Source: Reticulitermes speratus (taxonomy: Eukaryota; Arthropoda; Insecta; Blattodea; Rhinotermitidae). From it: DNA of 64,000 nt. The notes beneath the pieces were generated by a model. It was not told the origin of the DNA. It ran no database searches and worked only from the letters and a program-made list of their open reading frames with translations. Both the position numbers and the translations under genes were made by a program. The DNA is taken from assembly GCA_021186555.1 (NCBI GenBank), contig JAJKFL010000012.1, forward strand, positions 21,587,711-21,651,710, given 5' to 3'. Every line of letters begins with the position of its first letter. The stretch's first letter is position 1. Below are positions 25,170 through 35,636 of this stretch, piece after piece.

Positions 25170-25433
25170 AAGGGCCCACAGCAGATGCTATGGACACACC
25201 GCAGCCTTGAGGCTTATTGTGCAACCCTGTGATGAAGATTAGTTTTTTCGTTTTTCCGTCTAATGGAGCACCGGTGGAATGAAACTGACAGGGGAAAACC
25301 GAAGTACTCGGGGAAGACCCTGTCCCAGTGCCACATTGTCCACCATAAATCCCACATGGACTGAACCGGGATCGAACCCGGGCCTCCGCGGTGAGAGGCC
25401 GGCGACTAACCGCCTGAGTCATGATACGGCCCC
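25170..25433 (-). mobile_element. SINE family A inside the hAT remnant, copy 1
   Basis: Full-length body with the head at the right (B-box GGTTCGATCCC). Its diagnostic changes ('ggcccacagcagatgctatgg' and a shortened 'gaagattag') are shared with the SINE at 43702-43984, so both descend from one insertion. The right-hand target duplication is missing here; the right edge of the duplicated segment coincides with the SINE head. Confidence 0.8.
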
Positions 25434-25479
25434 AGAACAGAGTTACTTATTAAGTTCTCGCATGCAGTAGAGCCCTTCC

Positions 25480-25760
25480 TAAGAAGCTAATACTTCCCCA
25501 GCTAGTCTAGAAATTCTCTACATTTTATGGAACCCGAAGGTTCATTACCGTGTACACAAAAGTCCACTATTTGTCCGTATCCTGAGCCAGACGAATCCAG
25601 TCCATGAATTCCCATTCAGTTTCTTTGTGGTACTTTTAATAATTTATTTCCAAATATGCCTATATCTTCAAAGTAGTCTCTTTCGTACAGGCTTCCGCAC
25701 AAAACACTCATATATATCACATGCCCTTCCCGTCTCATCCTTCTTGACTTGATGATTATG
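25480..25760 (-). mobile_element. LINE 3' fragment
   Basis: On the - strand the order is a decayed 'RW/HV' region, 'W(I)xLxQDxDxW', and 'ATGAACCTTCGGGTTCC' (encoding MNLRV) near 25530-25545, followed by an untranslated 'gaagctaat' block. This matches the family seen at 58180-58620. Many stops are present. Confidence 0.55.
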
Positions 25761-25768
25761 ATGATAAG

Positions 25769-25800
25769 GGCAATAATAATAATAATAATAATAATAATGT
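25769..25800. repeat. (AAT)n microsatellite
   Basis: About nine AAT units. Confidence 0.9.
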
Positions 25801-25946
25801 CTTTAATAATTTTATACAGGAAAACTATGTGCGATTTTAATTAAATGTTGTCTCTTAAATCCTGTTAAATTAATTATATAAAAGAAAAGATTTGTAAATA
25901 TTTTAAAAATATATAGTTTATAATAATATAAAAAACAACAGAAATA

Positions 25947-26494
25947 TACGAAGGGCGTTCGAAGATGATTTGGTCAGGGGCTGTACTTTCGGCAAGTAAG
26001 CTGTGAGATCGCGCGAATCATCGTCGGATAGTGTACAATCACCAAAAGGTCCTAGCCATGCATGCCTGTGGAACCTGCTGTGTCATGACCAAGTCTAGTA
26101 GTCGAAGCGCATAGACAAGAGTCGCAAAATGGAAGGCGATTAGGGCAGAGACTGACCACGTGGTTCCTGTGGAAACAAGGCGTTAAAGCGTCAGATATTT
26201 ATCGTCGGTTATCTGCAGTTTGTGGAGAGAAAACACCTGCACGCAGCACTGTGTTCAGCTGGGCAAGGGGCTTAACAGTGGCAAGGAACTGCACAGGTGG
26301 CCGTCCATGAGTGGCATTGGAACATCGCTAAAGAATGGTTCTGTGAAGCCGTCCAGAAGCTTCCAAGGAGATGGCAGCTATGTATAACCTAGGAAGGGAA
26401 TATGTTGAGATAGCAGTTGCTTAGTATTCAGCATAAAGATAATAAAATTGATGCAAATGTGTTGAGTCCAAATCATCTCCGAACGTCCCTCGTA
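25947..26494 (+). mobile_element. Internally deleted mariner-type DNA transposon
   Basis: A 544-bp element (25949-26492) with TA on each side and terminal inverted repeats of about 25 bp (CGAAGGGCGTTCGAAGATGA at the left; CGAGGGACGTTCGGAGATGA read inwards from the right). From 26170 the + strand encodes the mariner helix-turn-helix: WKQGVKASDIYRRLSAV, CGEKTPARSTVFSWA, GGRP. It then jumps to a C-terminal-like piece (EWFCEAVQKLPRRWQLC). The whole catalytic DDD/E core is missing, so this is a non-autonomous, MITE-like derivative. Confidence 0.85.
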
Positions 26495-26779
26495 TAACAA
26501 GTAATAAGTAGAGGAGGTTCTGAAAATATACAAAATGTAATCAATAAGTTATTAACTGATGTACACCTTATCAATTTCACACGGAAAACTTGTATAAATG
26601 TAAATTCCCTGACAATTGTCCTGCAGGATCTAAACACGTCGGAATAAGATAGGGGCGTCATTTACACGCATTTATGTGCCGCTAGATTGTTCTCATTGTT
26701 TGACTGTTGCGGCCAAGGTAGCCAGTGTTCGTAAAGCAGGTGAACATGACGGTAATTATATTTGGTGACGGGTAAAACT

Positions 26780-26940
26780 CATGAATCTCCTCTTTATGCA
26801 CTTTTCTCCGCCTCGCTTTTACTTCCTCCATCTTAGACCCAGCACCCTGTTCTCTAAAATCTTCAGCCTACGTTCTTCCCTTACAGCGAAAGACAAAGTT
26901 TCACATCATACAAAACAGGAGGCAAATTATACGTCTGTGT
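26780..26940 (-). mobile_element. LINE C-terminal fragment
   Basis: The - strand holds 'tgaaactttgtctttcgctgtaag', 'cgtaggctgaagattttagagaaca' and 'gtgctgggtctaagatgg'. The same order occurs at 58500-58600, where it encodes the 'GLRxFENxVLR' region of a LINE polyprotein. Confidence 0.5.
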
Positions 26941-27830
26941 AAGTTTGTCTATGCTTTTAGCTAACAAAAGATTCTAAAAGGAAAGGTGTCAAGTATTTTC
27001 TGAATTTAAACTGTCCTTAATTTCTTCGTGCTTGCAGTTTTAATTAAACAAATTTTCTTCAATCAGTAACAGCAAAGTATGTACTGTCGATGTTTTAACC
27101 CCGTGTAAACAACAGCTGTTGAGGGTCATAGGCTCTTTTTGCTTAAAGGCCGAGTAAGCCAGTCGCTTTCTGGAGCCGTGTGGGAAACCGACTGATAAAC
27201 TTAATAACTTCTCTTGCCGTGATGTACGACCACTACTTCAGATTCTGGCATTATGTACGTCCTGACCTTCAGTTCTGACCCATTAATATCGTCGTTTCTT
27301 CGTCGCCTTAAAATATTCGAGCCTGAAATGTCTGCACTAATGTACACACAATGTTCACGCGGGAACCGAAACCATACTCCACAACCTGGAAGTCACACAC
27401 CTCTAAACATATGCTTTCCATATACAGTCCTTAAACAACATTACACTCTCGCATCTCACCTTACGCCTTCGGCGATTTTACTTGCACATTTATTACGGTT
27501 GACCAGACGAACGCAGAATTCACTCGTAGCTGTCTTTTGGCACAGCGACTGAGAATGCCAACAGCTCTGCAGTCCCCCTAATCGCTCCTTAACGCGGGAC
27601 TGCGTGTCATAGAGCGGACGACATAAATTGCTGCATATTGACCCAGAAAATCTGACTGTGATAATTTCTAAGTTCTTCCTTGAAGAAAAACGCTTCGTTG
27701 CTTATATTTCGAAATGATTTACAATCATCCTTAGCTCATATCTGTAATCACTTCTTTGTGTGTTGTTAAATAACCAATGAATCACTGACTTTCTTTTCAT
27801 CAATGTTGCTTTAAGCTTAATAAACCTGTT
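26941..27830. other. Unassigned sequence
   Basis: No gene recognised. A block near 27590-27650 ('gactgcgtgtcatagagcgg', then 'acgacataaattgctgcata') recurs diverged at 53165-53215, so it belongs to an unnamed interspersed repeat. Confidence 0.4.
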
Positions 27831-27831
27831 T

Positions 27832-28110
27832 TTAGGCGCGTTCGCATGTTCGCGAAAGGCGCCTATTAGCTTCGTCATGTCCGTATGTCTGTCTGTCTGC
27901 CTGTCTGTCCGTCTGTTCACATGTATCAGAGCGGCTCCCACAGGAAGGATTTCTGTGAAAACTGGTATTGGAGATGTTTACAAAAATCTGTCCAGAAAAT
28001 CGAAATATAGTTTAAAACGGACACAAATATCGGACACTTTACATGAAGCCCTAAGAACGTTACATTGTTGCCGGTGACATTAAATCTCCATAAAAGCGTT
28101 CTCTTCGAGT
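27832..28110 (+). repeat. Interspersed repeat R, copy 1
   Basis: It starts TTTAGGCGCGTTCGC, contains an internal TCTG/TCCG microsatellite (27883-27915), then 'gagcggctcccacagg' and 'ggacactttacatgaagcc'. Copies 2 and 3 lie at 48770-49340 and 60921-61315. No coding capacity or terminal repeats are seen, so the class is unknown. Confidence 0.65.
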
Positions 28111-28533
28111 GAAATCGTATCAGGCTGTTAGGATAGCCGAGGAGGTTAAACATCACGCCTACGCACCTCAATGTTCTGTTCGTTATACGCACATTGGTTA
28201 TCTTGTTAAATCGTCACTTAAGAACACCTAACTTTAATCCTTCACAGCACGACAGAGAGCAAATCGTGATTACCTACCAGACCGGCGGATTAGTGCGTCA
28301 GTTGTTTGAACAGTTGGATTTCAGAGACTTAAGAATGCTAATTAGCCTGGGTGTTCACGAATAAAGCCAGTAATTCGCGTTTTGTTTACAAGTTTTTTTT
28401 TTTTTTTCCAAAAAAACAAACCCTATTTTACATGTGTATATTAGGAGTCCGATGCTTCTAGGTGTTGATTTCAATTTCCTGATTCATACACTTTGTTTAC
28501 AAGTTTGTAAGCAGTTTTAAAAGGCACAGAAGG
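28111..28533. other. Unassigned sequence
   Basis: A T-run lies at 28391-28408. Nothing else is recognised. Confidence 0.4.
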
Positions 28534-28905
28534 AAACCAAGAACGTCTGTGTCTAGATGGCCTCCCAAACCAAGAACGTCTGTGTCTAGATGCCTCCCAA
28601 ACCAAGAACGTCTGTGTCTAGATGGCCTCCCAAACCAAGAACGTCTGTGTCTAGATGGCCTCCCAAACCAAGAACGTCTGTGTCTAGATGGCCTCCCAAA
28701 CCAAGAACGTCTGTGTCTAGATGGCCTCCCAAACCAAGAACGTCTGTGTCTAGATGGCCTCCCAAACCAAGGACGTCTGTGTCTAGATGGCCTCCCAAAC
28801 CAAGGAACGTCTGTGTCTAGATGGCCTCCCAAACCAAGAACGTCTGTGTCTAGATGACCTCCCAAACCAAGAACGTCTGGGTCTAGATGACCTCCCAAAC
28901 CACTC
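28534..28905. repeat. 33-bp minisatellite, about 11 copies
   Basis: The unit is AACCAAGAACGTCTGTGTCT followed by AGATGGCCTCCCA. Because 33 is divisible by three and the unit lacks stops, long frames stay open on both strands; the - strand frame reads (RHRRSWFGRPS)n. One-base indels near 28590 and 28800 change frame. I treat the ORFs as by-products of the repeat, not a gene. Confidence 0.9.
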
Positions 28906-28994
28906 TCACTTCCAGCCAGCAGTTCGGCAAAGGGCTGTCCTCTGCGATGTCCCGAACATGCAGGTTGTAACATTCCTGATAATAGCAAACATAA

Positions 28995-29110
28995 ATTATG
29001 AGATCTGCGCTCTTCTGAGATATTACGCAGCGTCGTTTGGTAATTGTTTACCGACGTTTCGGGACAACGTATCGGTCCCATCTTCAGGGATCAAGTGTCC
29101 GAGTAGAAAT
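28995..29110 (-). mobile_element. PLE-type fragment with hammerhead ribozyme
   Basis: Same family as 14915-15050 and 44775-44905; all share 'GAGATCTGCGCT' and 'GGTAATTGTTTACCGACG' type sequence. This copy retains an intact ribozyme core. Confidence 0.6.
29049..29087 (-). ncRNA. Hammerhead ribozyme with 5-bp helix II
   Basis: On the - strand: CTGAAGA (29087-29081), helix II GGGAC/GTCCC with a 9-nt loop, GAAAC (29060-29056), then GTCG closing a one-pair helix III, and GTA (29051-29049) as cleavage triplet. Helix I would pair sequences just outside but is weak. Confidence 0.6.
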
Positions 29111-29159
29111 TACGAAGAAGCATAATACGCTATTCGTAAAAATACATGACCTTAACTGG

Positions 29160-29245
29160 GTTTTGACGCTGTTCATTTTTGTAGTTTGATACCATCGTTT
29201 CGGAGCAACAGGTCGCATTTGTCTTCCTCAGAAACTTCGGTGTTA
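29160..29245 (-). mobile_element. Possible degenerate hammerhead element
   Basis: On the - strand CTGAGGA, a long imperfect hairpin, GAAAC, GATG and GTA occur in ribozyme order, but helix II does not start directly after the core. This may be a diverged relative of the neighbouring element. Confidence 0.3.
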
Positions 29246-29394
29246 GTCTATGTATCTACACTGTGTCAGAAACCTGAAGAGTTCAATCTAAAGAATTTAT
29301 GAACTGAGAGCCTAAAAACTCATACAAATAAATGGGTTATAACCTGAATGAGGAACAAACAGCATCTGCTGAATTTTTGGCCAAACAAAATTAA

Positions 29395-29650
29395 TTTTAA
29401 ATTAGGGGGCACCATGACGGCATAAGGGGCAGTGCAGGGATAGTTCCACTCATGCATAATTTCGGCATTAAATGGAGTTAAGTGGTCAGCATTACATTTT
29501 GGCCATGGGAACATCCTCCTGTATGCACTCAGTAGGAGACTGTGTGGGCTCAGAGCCGGTCTGATACTTGCCCCTCTCGGAAATCGAACGACTATTCCTC
29601 GATTGTCGAGCCCGTACCCTAGTCACTATGCGACTAAGCTGTCCCAGTTC
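29395..29650 (-). mobile_element. SINE family C, degenerate
   Basis: The right end reads on the - strand as AGTCGCATAGTGACTAGGGT followed by ACGGGCTCG, a tRNA-like head. The body keeps 'gccggtctgatac', 'ggtcagcattac' and a 'gccatgggaac' block. Confidence 0.6.
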
Positions 29651-30195
29651 AATGGACAAAAGTTGGGAATTGGAAAGTGAACAATTTAAATTGAGGGGAA
29701 TTGGAATATTTTGCGTTTGTTCAGAAGAGGAAATAATTTCTGCAGTTAATATACTTAATATATGTTAATATATTTAATAATAATATATGATGAAGGTAAA
29801 ATATTTAACGAACTGACCCAGTAGGAAATGTTTTATAAGAAGACTAATGGTACAGCATTTAGGGCAACAAATGCAATGTCTAAAATGTAGTGAAAGATAA
29901 AAAAGAATGTGTATATGTCATAATATTTGAAAAGACACTCAGTTTGTAAGGCTTAGCGGTGTTGTTCCTTAATACTGAAAATACGAATGGTAGATTGAGA
30001 TAGAGGGTGTATAAAAATATTGATTTTAGAACTGGACATAGAGGTTGCAAACTGCGAAAAGCCCGGTGTTAAGCAGACCCTGCATAATTTGATCAACTAA
30101 TAAATATTTGATTTAATTTGATTTGATTTTTGTGTTGAATTATGTTACTTTGTTATCTCAATAATACGTATAGGTCTGCTTAAAATTTCACTTCC

Positions 30196-30475
30196 TGGTA
30201 GCTCAATCGGTATAGTGACTAGGCTACGGGCTGGAAGGTCCGACGTTTCGATTGCCTGTAAAGAAAAGAGATTTTTCCCTTCTCCAGCAATTCCAGACTG
30301 AAGCTGGGGCCCACTCAGCTTCTTATTCAGTGGGTATCGGGGTTCTCTCCAGGGATAAAAGCGGCCGGGGCGAGAAGTTGACCTCTTGTGTGCATCTAGT
30401 TAAGAATCAGTGGCGCTATAGCTCCACTTCCCCTGTATGCCTTCATGGCGTGTAAGGGAAAACTTTACCTTTTAC
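30196..30475 (+). mobile_element. SINE family C
   Basis: The tRNA-like head is GTAGCTCAATCGGTATAGTG, then ACTAGGCTACGGGCTGG. The body is 'agatttttcccttctccagc', 'gggcccactcagc', 'aaagcggccggggcg' and 'tagctccacttcccc', and the tail is TTTACC-rich. No clear duplication. Confidence 0.75.
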
Positions 30476-31136
30476 CGCACATGACAACACAGTCTGCACC
30501 AGCTAATCGTGTAAAATACACAAGCACATTCTTCCGGGTAAATTTCAGAACTTGTTCAAAGTTAAGGCAGAAGACACGTAGGCTCGTAACACGTGCTGTG
30601 CTTTGAATGGTCAACATAAACTGAAAGAGAATAAAGTAGGACTCATTAAATTATTGTGATTCTATATCTAAGCTGCTTTCTAACAGATATATTACGTTAT
30701 TCTCATATTTTTAAAGTCATTTAAATCTGTATTCATATTACACATTTCTTTACAGCCCCTTAGACACCTAAATGTGCAGATACTATATGACCGACCATAC
30801 ATCAACCCTTACTCCCGTCTCAAAGTTCTTTCTCTACAAGACGTCTCATTCCAAAGCAAAGCCGCTCTGACACTCTACGGTTATCACACAAGCAGCATTT
30901 AAATAAATCCTAGACAGCACTAAGGTTTCATTATCTCTGCGTTTGACGTCTTCCGCCAGGCAGCATATTTTCGGATGCAACGGACCACCAGATGCCAAGA
31001 AACTGATCGCTTATATAGCCTGCAGGCTAGACACCAACTTTAAGCTTTATTTAAAGCGGTAATGCACAGATAAGCTCTAAGACACAAATCGTAGGAAGTT
31101 CGCAGACAGGCTTGGGGATGACACGCATAAGATGAG
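30476..31136. other. Unassigned sequence
   Basis: No gene or repeat recognised. Confidence 0.4.
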
Positions 31137-32187
31137 CAGAGTGAGTGAGGCGGTGTGTGAGTGAGTGAGTGTGTGGGTGAGTGATTGAGTGGGTGAGGTG
31201 AGTGAGTGAGTGTGTGAGTGATTGAGTGGGTGAGTGAGTGAGTGTGTTCGGGTGAGTAGGTGAGTGAATGAGTGAGTGAGTAGGAGGGTGGGTGAATAAT
31301 TGGATGAGTGAGTGAGTGGGTGAGTGAGTGAATGAATGAATGAATGGCGTGAATGGGTGTGTGGGGGAATAAGAGTGAATGAGTGAGTGTGTGTGAGAGT
31401 GAGTGGTTGAGTGGGTGAGTGGGTGAGTGAGTGGGTGTGTGAATGAATGAATGAGTGATCGAATGAATGGCGTGAGTGGGTGGGGAGTGGGTGGGTGATT
31501 GAGTGGGTGAGTGATTGAGTGGGTGAGTGATTGAGTGGGTGAGTGATTGAGTGGGTGAGTGAGTGAGTGTGTTCGGGTGAGTAGGTGAGTGAATGAGTGA
31601 GTGAGTAGGAGGGTGGGTGAATAATTGGATGAGTGAGTGGGTGAGTGAGTGAATGAATGAATGAATGGCGTGAATGGGTGTGTGGGGGGAGTGAGAGTGA
31701 ATGAGTGAGTGTGTGTGAGTGAGTGTGTGTGAGTGAGTGTGTGTGAATGAGTGTGTGTGAGTGAGTGTTTGAGTGGGTGAGTGAGTGGGTGTGTGAATGA
31801 ATGAATGAGTGATCGAATGAATGGCGTGAGTGGGTGGGTGGGGGAGTGGGTGTGTGATTGAGTGGGTGAGTGAGTGAGTGTGTTCGGGTGAGTAGGTGAG
31901 TGAATGAGTGAGTGAGTAGGAGGGTGGGTGAATAATTGGATGAGTGAGTGGGTGAGTGAGTGAATGAATGAATGAATCAATGAATGGTGTGAATGGGTGT
32001 GTGGGGGAATAAGAGTGAATGAGTGAGTGTGTGTGTGAGTGAGTGAGTGAGTGGTTGAGTGGGTGAGTGAGTGGGTGTGTGAATGAATGAATGAGTGATC
32101 GAATGAATGGCGTGAGTGGGTGGGTGGGGGAGTGAGTAAATGAGTGAGTGGGTGAGTGAATGAGTGAGTAAATGAATGATTGAGTCA
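31137..32187. repeat. GTGA-based satellite with higher-order periodicity
   Basis: About 1.05 kb of GTGA/GAGT/GAAT tetranucleotide units. Landmarks recur at about 310-325 bp: GTTCGGGTGAGTAGG at 31246, 31571 and 31882, and GGCGTGAATGGGTG-like at about 31346, 31667 and 31987. The - strand is open for 309 codons (His/Ser/Thr/Leu-rich) only because the array lacks stops on that strand. Confidence 0.92.
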
Positions 32188-32189
32188 GG

Positions 32190-32355
32190 CAGTCAAGATT
32201 TCTTACTTTATACTACGGTCTTCTGGGATGTCAGGCCATGTTCATGGATTCTTAAGATAAGAGAAGCAATTTCCTTCGAAATGTTGGTATCAATATACCA
32301 AAATACACGGTGTCACATCCCGGACACATATCCTAGTCAGGACTCAGTTCTCTTA
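32190..32355 (+). repeat. Interspersed repeat V, copy 1
   Basis: The sequence reads ACGGTCTTCTGGGATGTCAG then GCCATGTTC...; 'caccaaaatacacggtgtcaca' like sequence follows. Related pieces occur at 47912-47985 (- strand) and 58620-58740. No recognisable protein; the class is unknown. Confidence 0.5.
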
Positions 32356-33170
32356 TGATTCATTTTTCATTTAGCGACGCTTTATCAACTCCACAACTTA
32401 CATATGAAAAGTGTGCAGTTATTTTACTTTGAAGCCGGATGGAGGCTTTGAGATGGGATCGGGGTCGGACAGAGTCGCAAAAAGAAAACTGTTCATAGGT
32501 GCGAATTGTTTTACTGCCAGAACGCACTTTATGCCAAAAGAACATAAGAATTGCATTATTAATAATCATTTTGCAGAGGCTGTGTTAAAACGTGGCTTTC
32601 TCAGAGAGGCAAGACACACATCAAAGTGCAGCGCTTTCGACTTTATCCTGTACAGCTTCAGGTCTAAATGTAAAGAGTAACTAGACAATACGTAGGCCTG
32701 CTTGCGACACAGACCTGAAATTTCATTAAAATAATTTTTCCAGTTTTGTTCACGTTTTGCAATTAAAATATTTTCTCTATGCTGTAATTACCTAAAAACA
32801 AATATCGACCTTAAACGTCGCATCCGCTACATGCGCTTCGGCAACTATTGCTATCAGTAGCGACATTGGTACATTCCATGGAAATTCTGTTTTGCTTAAG
32901 GATTTTTAAATTAATTATGTTTTTAAAGGCACTAAAATTTGTTGTGTTCGTATTGTTATTTTACATCGCGTTTTGTAATTTTTTTGCCATTAGTTATTTC
33001 ATGAATTTTCCCTTATATTCCTTGCCGCCCCTGTAAGTGACTTTATGGATTTTGTGTCAGCACATTAATAATAAAGTACTGAATTATTATTATTATTTGA
33101 ATTGAATATAATTATTATGATCAACAACAACAACAAAATAAGTTAGTAATGATCCATAACCGTGCATTTA
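32356..33170. other. Unassigned sequence
   Basis: No gene recognised. The 3' part is T- and A-rich. Confidence 0.4.
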
Positions 33171-33246
33171 ACAGTTAGATATGGTACTAAAACCAACAAA
33201 TACATACAAGTTTATGAAAATATGTTACAAACGTAGTAATACCTGC

Positions 33247-33280
33247 TACATGTTTCGGCCACTCATGTGGCCATCCTCAG
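33247..33280 (-). ncRNA. Hammerhead ribozyme, left arm
   Basis: - strand: CTGAGGA (33280-33274), helix II GGCCAC/GTGGCC with a 4-nt loop (33272-33257), GAAAC (33256-33252), C-AT-G helix III, GTA cleavage triplet. A partial helix I (GTAAT/ATTAC) with an internal loop can form. Confidence 0.72.
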
Positions 33281-33382
33281 GGAAGTGCATTACGGAGAAT
33301 AAATACATTGAGATATTTCAGAACTTTGTGACCCAATGCACATGTAACATCTCAATGTATTTATTCTTCGTAACGCACCTCC

Positions 33383-33415
33383 CTGAGGATGGCCACATGA
33401 GTGGCCGAAACATGT
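33383..33415 (+). ncRNA. Hammerhead ribozyme, right arm
   Basis: + strand mirror of the left-arm ribozyme: CTGAGGA (33383-33389), the same 6-bp helix II, GAAAC (33407-33411), ATGTA. The core is intact. Confidence 0.72.
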
Positions 33416-33489
33416 AGCAGGTATTACTACGTTTATAATATATTTTCATAAACTTGTGTGTATTTGTTGGTTATGGTCACATATCTAAA

Positions 33490-35344
33490 AAAAAGAACTA
33501 TTTGAACAGTGCCCTGGCCGGACTGAACACTTGCATTTTGCCAGTCGTACAGTTATAAACTGCAGTTGACTGTGAGGGGTGAATTATAAACGTGTGTCAA
33601 GAACAGTGCTTAATGTAACAAATTACATATAAACCCAAATCGTAGCACTATAGCACTGCTTGTGATTTATGACCCACGAAATGTTATTTTCCGACGATTT
33701 CAAAATCATAAGACAGAATATACGACGTAAAATAATAAATTGATTTATGGTTGATAAACTTGAAAGCATGTGGAAGGAAACGGCGTTTGTTTCGAGGGAC
33801 TGAAGAGAACAACAAAATGTCTCAGCACAGCTGGTCTTTAGGTTGAGATTCGAAAAGAGATTCTTGTATACGGAGCAGGTTCGCCGCCCAATCGACCGCG
33901 AGATTAAAGAATTATGCTGAATTAGTACGATCCGTTTCATGTTTTACCATGTCAGATTCACGTGGTTCATGAATTACCGTCACCGACCGAAAGAGGACGT
34001 GGCAAACAGCAGGATACACTAGCGGCCTCGCCAAGTTGTTACTTTGCCCTCTGTACAAAATGACACCAACTACAGTGCAGCAAATGACAACAGTGTCATA
34101 TACCTCTGACACTGTAAGGAGAGGGACATCAAGGCTGTTATAGGTGGCAGAATATCAGATGAATGTCATGTACTAGAGTTCGTGCGTGTGCATAACTCAT
34201 AGGTGCAGTAACTTAGATGGAAGGCTAATACTGGCTGGTTATTGGTTTATTAACGACACTTTTCGACTCCACAGGTTATAACAACTGAATCGTTGAAAGA
34301 CTCTGAAGTGACAAACTAGAAAAGATGGGGAATGCATTGGTTGTGGCCTGTTTTAAGGTACTATCCCAGAATTCTTTGAAAATTAAAGCCAAGAACCATA
34401 AAATATCCAAAAATGATGTCTGTAAAAACATACGTGTTGACGAACATATCGCAGTGCTTGGGGATAAACCAATATTGATGACCCAGACAAACGTTGTTAA
34501 CACTTTGAAACTTGAAGTTCATATATATAATAATATTATTATTATTTTAAGTATTATTTAAAAGTCAGTTACTACCTCAAAAACAATACATCTGCGTTAG
34601 AGACCGACCGGTTTTCCTTCTTAGGGAAATAGTCCTGTTTAGTACAAGAAGCATTTGAGGAAAATAAATAAGCAGTGTTGTGAAAATGCTGAGATTTAAA
34701 TGTAAAATTGTATGTTACGTACGCATATTTACCACGCTGCATTAATGGTTATAGATATGAAAATACTGAAGTTGCTTTGCAGAAGGTCAGTCAACGCTGG
34801 AATTCCTGGCCTTGGTCACCAGTGTCGGATATTCAGACTGTACAAGTTAAAGTAAACACAGGATTCATATGGCTATCACCGCAACAGGGGCGGTAACCTG
34901 GCAACAAAAACTGGGAAAGGATTCCAAGTGAAGAGGCTAGCGTAGCGAAAAAGATGCTGGGCCCTCGGGTGTGTGGCGGGAGCAGGGGCGCAATATAATT
35001 CACGCCGAGTCTGTCAGTTTGAAGAGGATGTTAGCTCTTCACCACTTGATGAAGGAATCCTAGGCCCAGGTCGGCGTCAGGACGAACAGAGTCAATTAAG
35101 AACACGATGATTGAACTTTGGTCGGACAGACGGAACTGTCAAAATGATGAAGAAGCAGCGTGATGGTGATGGCAGAGAATGTAGGCACACGTGACTAGAT
35201 ATTGCTGTGGATCATACACGTGCGAACAAGATTTACATAGGGTATTGTGCGTTGAAAAGTAACGTACGAAGTTAAAGAATAATACGAGTTTCAAATATTA
35301 ACATTCTTATAGACATGCAGTTTATCTCAGCTTTCTACTTAGCC
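33490..35344. other. Unassigned sequence
   Basis: An open frame pair near 34276-34561 shows no domain. Nothing else is recognised. Confidence 0.4.
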
Positions 35345-35636
35345 CCCTGCTTGGGCCGTGCCTTGGCTCAGGCGGTTAGTCGCCGGTCTCTCACCGAGGA
35401 TGCCCGGGTTCTATCCCGGGTCAATCCATGTGGGATTTGTGGTGGACAAAGTGGCACTGGGACAGGTTTTTCCCCGAGTACTTTGGTTTTCCCCTGTCAA
35501 TTTCATTCCACCGCTGCTCCATTACCAGGAAAAAAGGAAAAAAACTAATCATCTTCATCACAGGGTTGCACAATAAGCCTCAAGCGTCCGTATCATCTGC
35601 TGCGGGGCCCTTCACCACAAAAAAATCTCCCTGCTT
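35345..35636 (+). mobile_element. SINE family A with 8-bp TSD
   Basis: The element is 35353-35628 with flanks CCCTGCTT at 35345-35352 and 35629-35636. The head is GCCTTGGCTCAGGCGGTTAG. The B-box is mutated (GGTTCTATCCC). A short A-tail and a small 3' deletion ('cctcaagcgtccg') are present. Confidence 0.85.

Larger units (their letters stand above)
33177..33489. mobile_element. Palindromic PLE-type element with two hammerheads
   Basis: A palindrome with arms of about 135 bp around a spacer of about 40 bp. Each arm carries ACCAACAAATACA at its outer end and a hammerhead core further in. The inner arms pair GAATAAATACATTGAGAT with its complement. No protein is encoded and no target-site duplication is clear. 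Confidence 0.7.

Noticed and set aside
28497-29081. 194-codon open frame on the - strand with RHRRSWFGRPS repeats
   Set aside because: Produced by a 33-bp minisatellite without stops; similar frames are open on the other strand too.
29160-29245. Additional full hammerhead ribozyme
   Set aside because: Core words occur in order, but helix II is displaced from the core, so it is kept only as a low-confidence relic.
31051-31980. 309-codon His/Ser/Thr/Leu-rich open frame on the - strand
   Set aside because: It is the translation of the GTGA satellite; no start context, domain or non-repeat sequence supports a gene.
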